NCBI GenBank assembly: GCA_003561815.1
Contig: PWVP01000016.1
Span: forward strand, 1 to 14,649
From: Campylobacterota bacterium
GTDB lineage: Bacteria > Campylobacterota > Campylobacteria > Campylobacterales > SZUA-545
DNA: 14,649 nucleotides
Reading direction: 5' to 3'
The notes under the pieces: generated by a model
Told to the model about the DNA's origin: nothing
Databases searched by the model: none
What the model saw: the letters and a program-made list of their open reading frames with translations, nothing else
Shown here: positions 14,505 through 14,649 of the stretch, one piece after another
Numbering within the stretch: position 1 is the first letter of the stretch
How the letters are laid out: every line of letters starts with the position of its first letter
Position numbers and translations under genes: made by a program

Positions 14505-14649
14505 TTGAAACTCATCATCCAGATTCCTTGCTACAACGAAGAAACGACACTTCCACAGACCGTGCGAGATCTACCTCGCGAGCTTCCAGGCATAGACGAG
14601 GTCGAGGTACTGGTGGTCGACGACGGAAGCTGCGATCGCACGCTTGAGG
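14505..14649 (+). CDS. GT2 family glycosyltransferase, N-terminal 48 residues (3' end outside window)
   Basis: The frame from TTG 14505 to the window end reads 'KLIIQIPCYNEETTLPQTV', then 'VEVLVVDDGSCDRTLE'. These are the first strand plus 'PCYNEE' and the 'VVDDGS.D.T' nucleotide-binding motif of GT2 enzymes of the dolichol/polyprenol-phosphate sugar transferase type (DPM1/GtrB-like). Such enzymes commonly load a sugar onto a polyprenyl phosphate or elongate lipid-linked sugars at the membrane; whether membrane helices follow cannot be seen. An SD (GAGGG) and a promoter precede it, so unlike its upstream neighbours it can be transcribed separately. The start is well constrained because a stop lies 12 bases upstream in frame. 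Too short for a precise subfamily. Confidence 0.85.
   Translation, partial: MKLIIQIPCYNEETTLPQTVRDLPRELPGIDEVEVLVVDDGSCDRTLE

Overview
The window is one plus-strand, densely packed run of surface-polysaccharide genes: the 3' end of an ABC-transporter ATPase gene of the Wzt type, then eight complete glycosyltransferase (GT) genes and one small gene of unknown function, and finally the first 48 codons of a further GT gene. There is no gene-free stretch over 300 bases; the longest gap is 57 bases (14448-14504). I see no tRNA, rRNA, CRISPR array, insertion sequence, integrase or attachment site. The sequence is GC-rich, uses GTG and TTG starts with good Shine-Dalgarno (SD) sites, and carries one near-consensus sigma70-type promoter. 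The protein style (very large two-domain GTs, a small protein with an 'IMKQIRENLRSRR' head, a final GT2 beginning 'KLIIQIPCYNEE') reminds me of Chloroflexota (Anaerolineae-like) genomes. That is recall-based inference and could be wrong at phylum level.

Layout. 1-1110: end of the Wzt-like ATPase with two tandem carbohydrate-binding Wzt_C domains. 1107-2516: GT4-like transferase with a coiled-coil tail. 2513-4006: GT2 (WbbL-like) transferase with a long helical tail. 4003-6537: two-domain GT, an N-terminal DxD (GT-A-like) half plus a C-terminal GT4 half. 6537-7079: small helical protein. 7076-8269 and 8256-9341: two GT4 transferases. 9334-11883: a second two-domain GT paralogous to the first, whose GT4 half has lost several key residues. 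11884-13164 and 13182-14447: two more GT4 transferases. 14434-14462: promoter. 14505-14649: start of a GT2 gene. Neighbouring genes from the first to the eighth overlap by 1 to 14 bases; the next two abut or lie 17 bases apart. This argues for a single transcript with coupled translation.

How they may work together. The GTs would build a heteropolysaccharide on a lipid carrier at the inner face of the membrane. The Wzt-type ATPase, with its permease presumably upstream, would recognise the finished chain through its C-terminal domains and export it. No Wzx flippase, Wzy polymerase, sugar-nucleotide synthesis gene or methyltransferase is visible here. The most interesting points are the doubled Wzt_C module, the paralogous pair in which one GT4 half looks catalytically altered or dead, the stand-alone small 'head' protein placed between them, and the separate strong promoter for the last gene.
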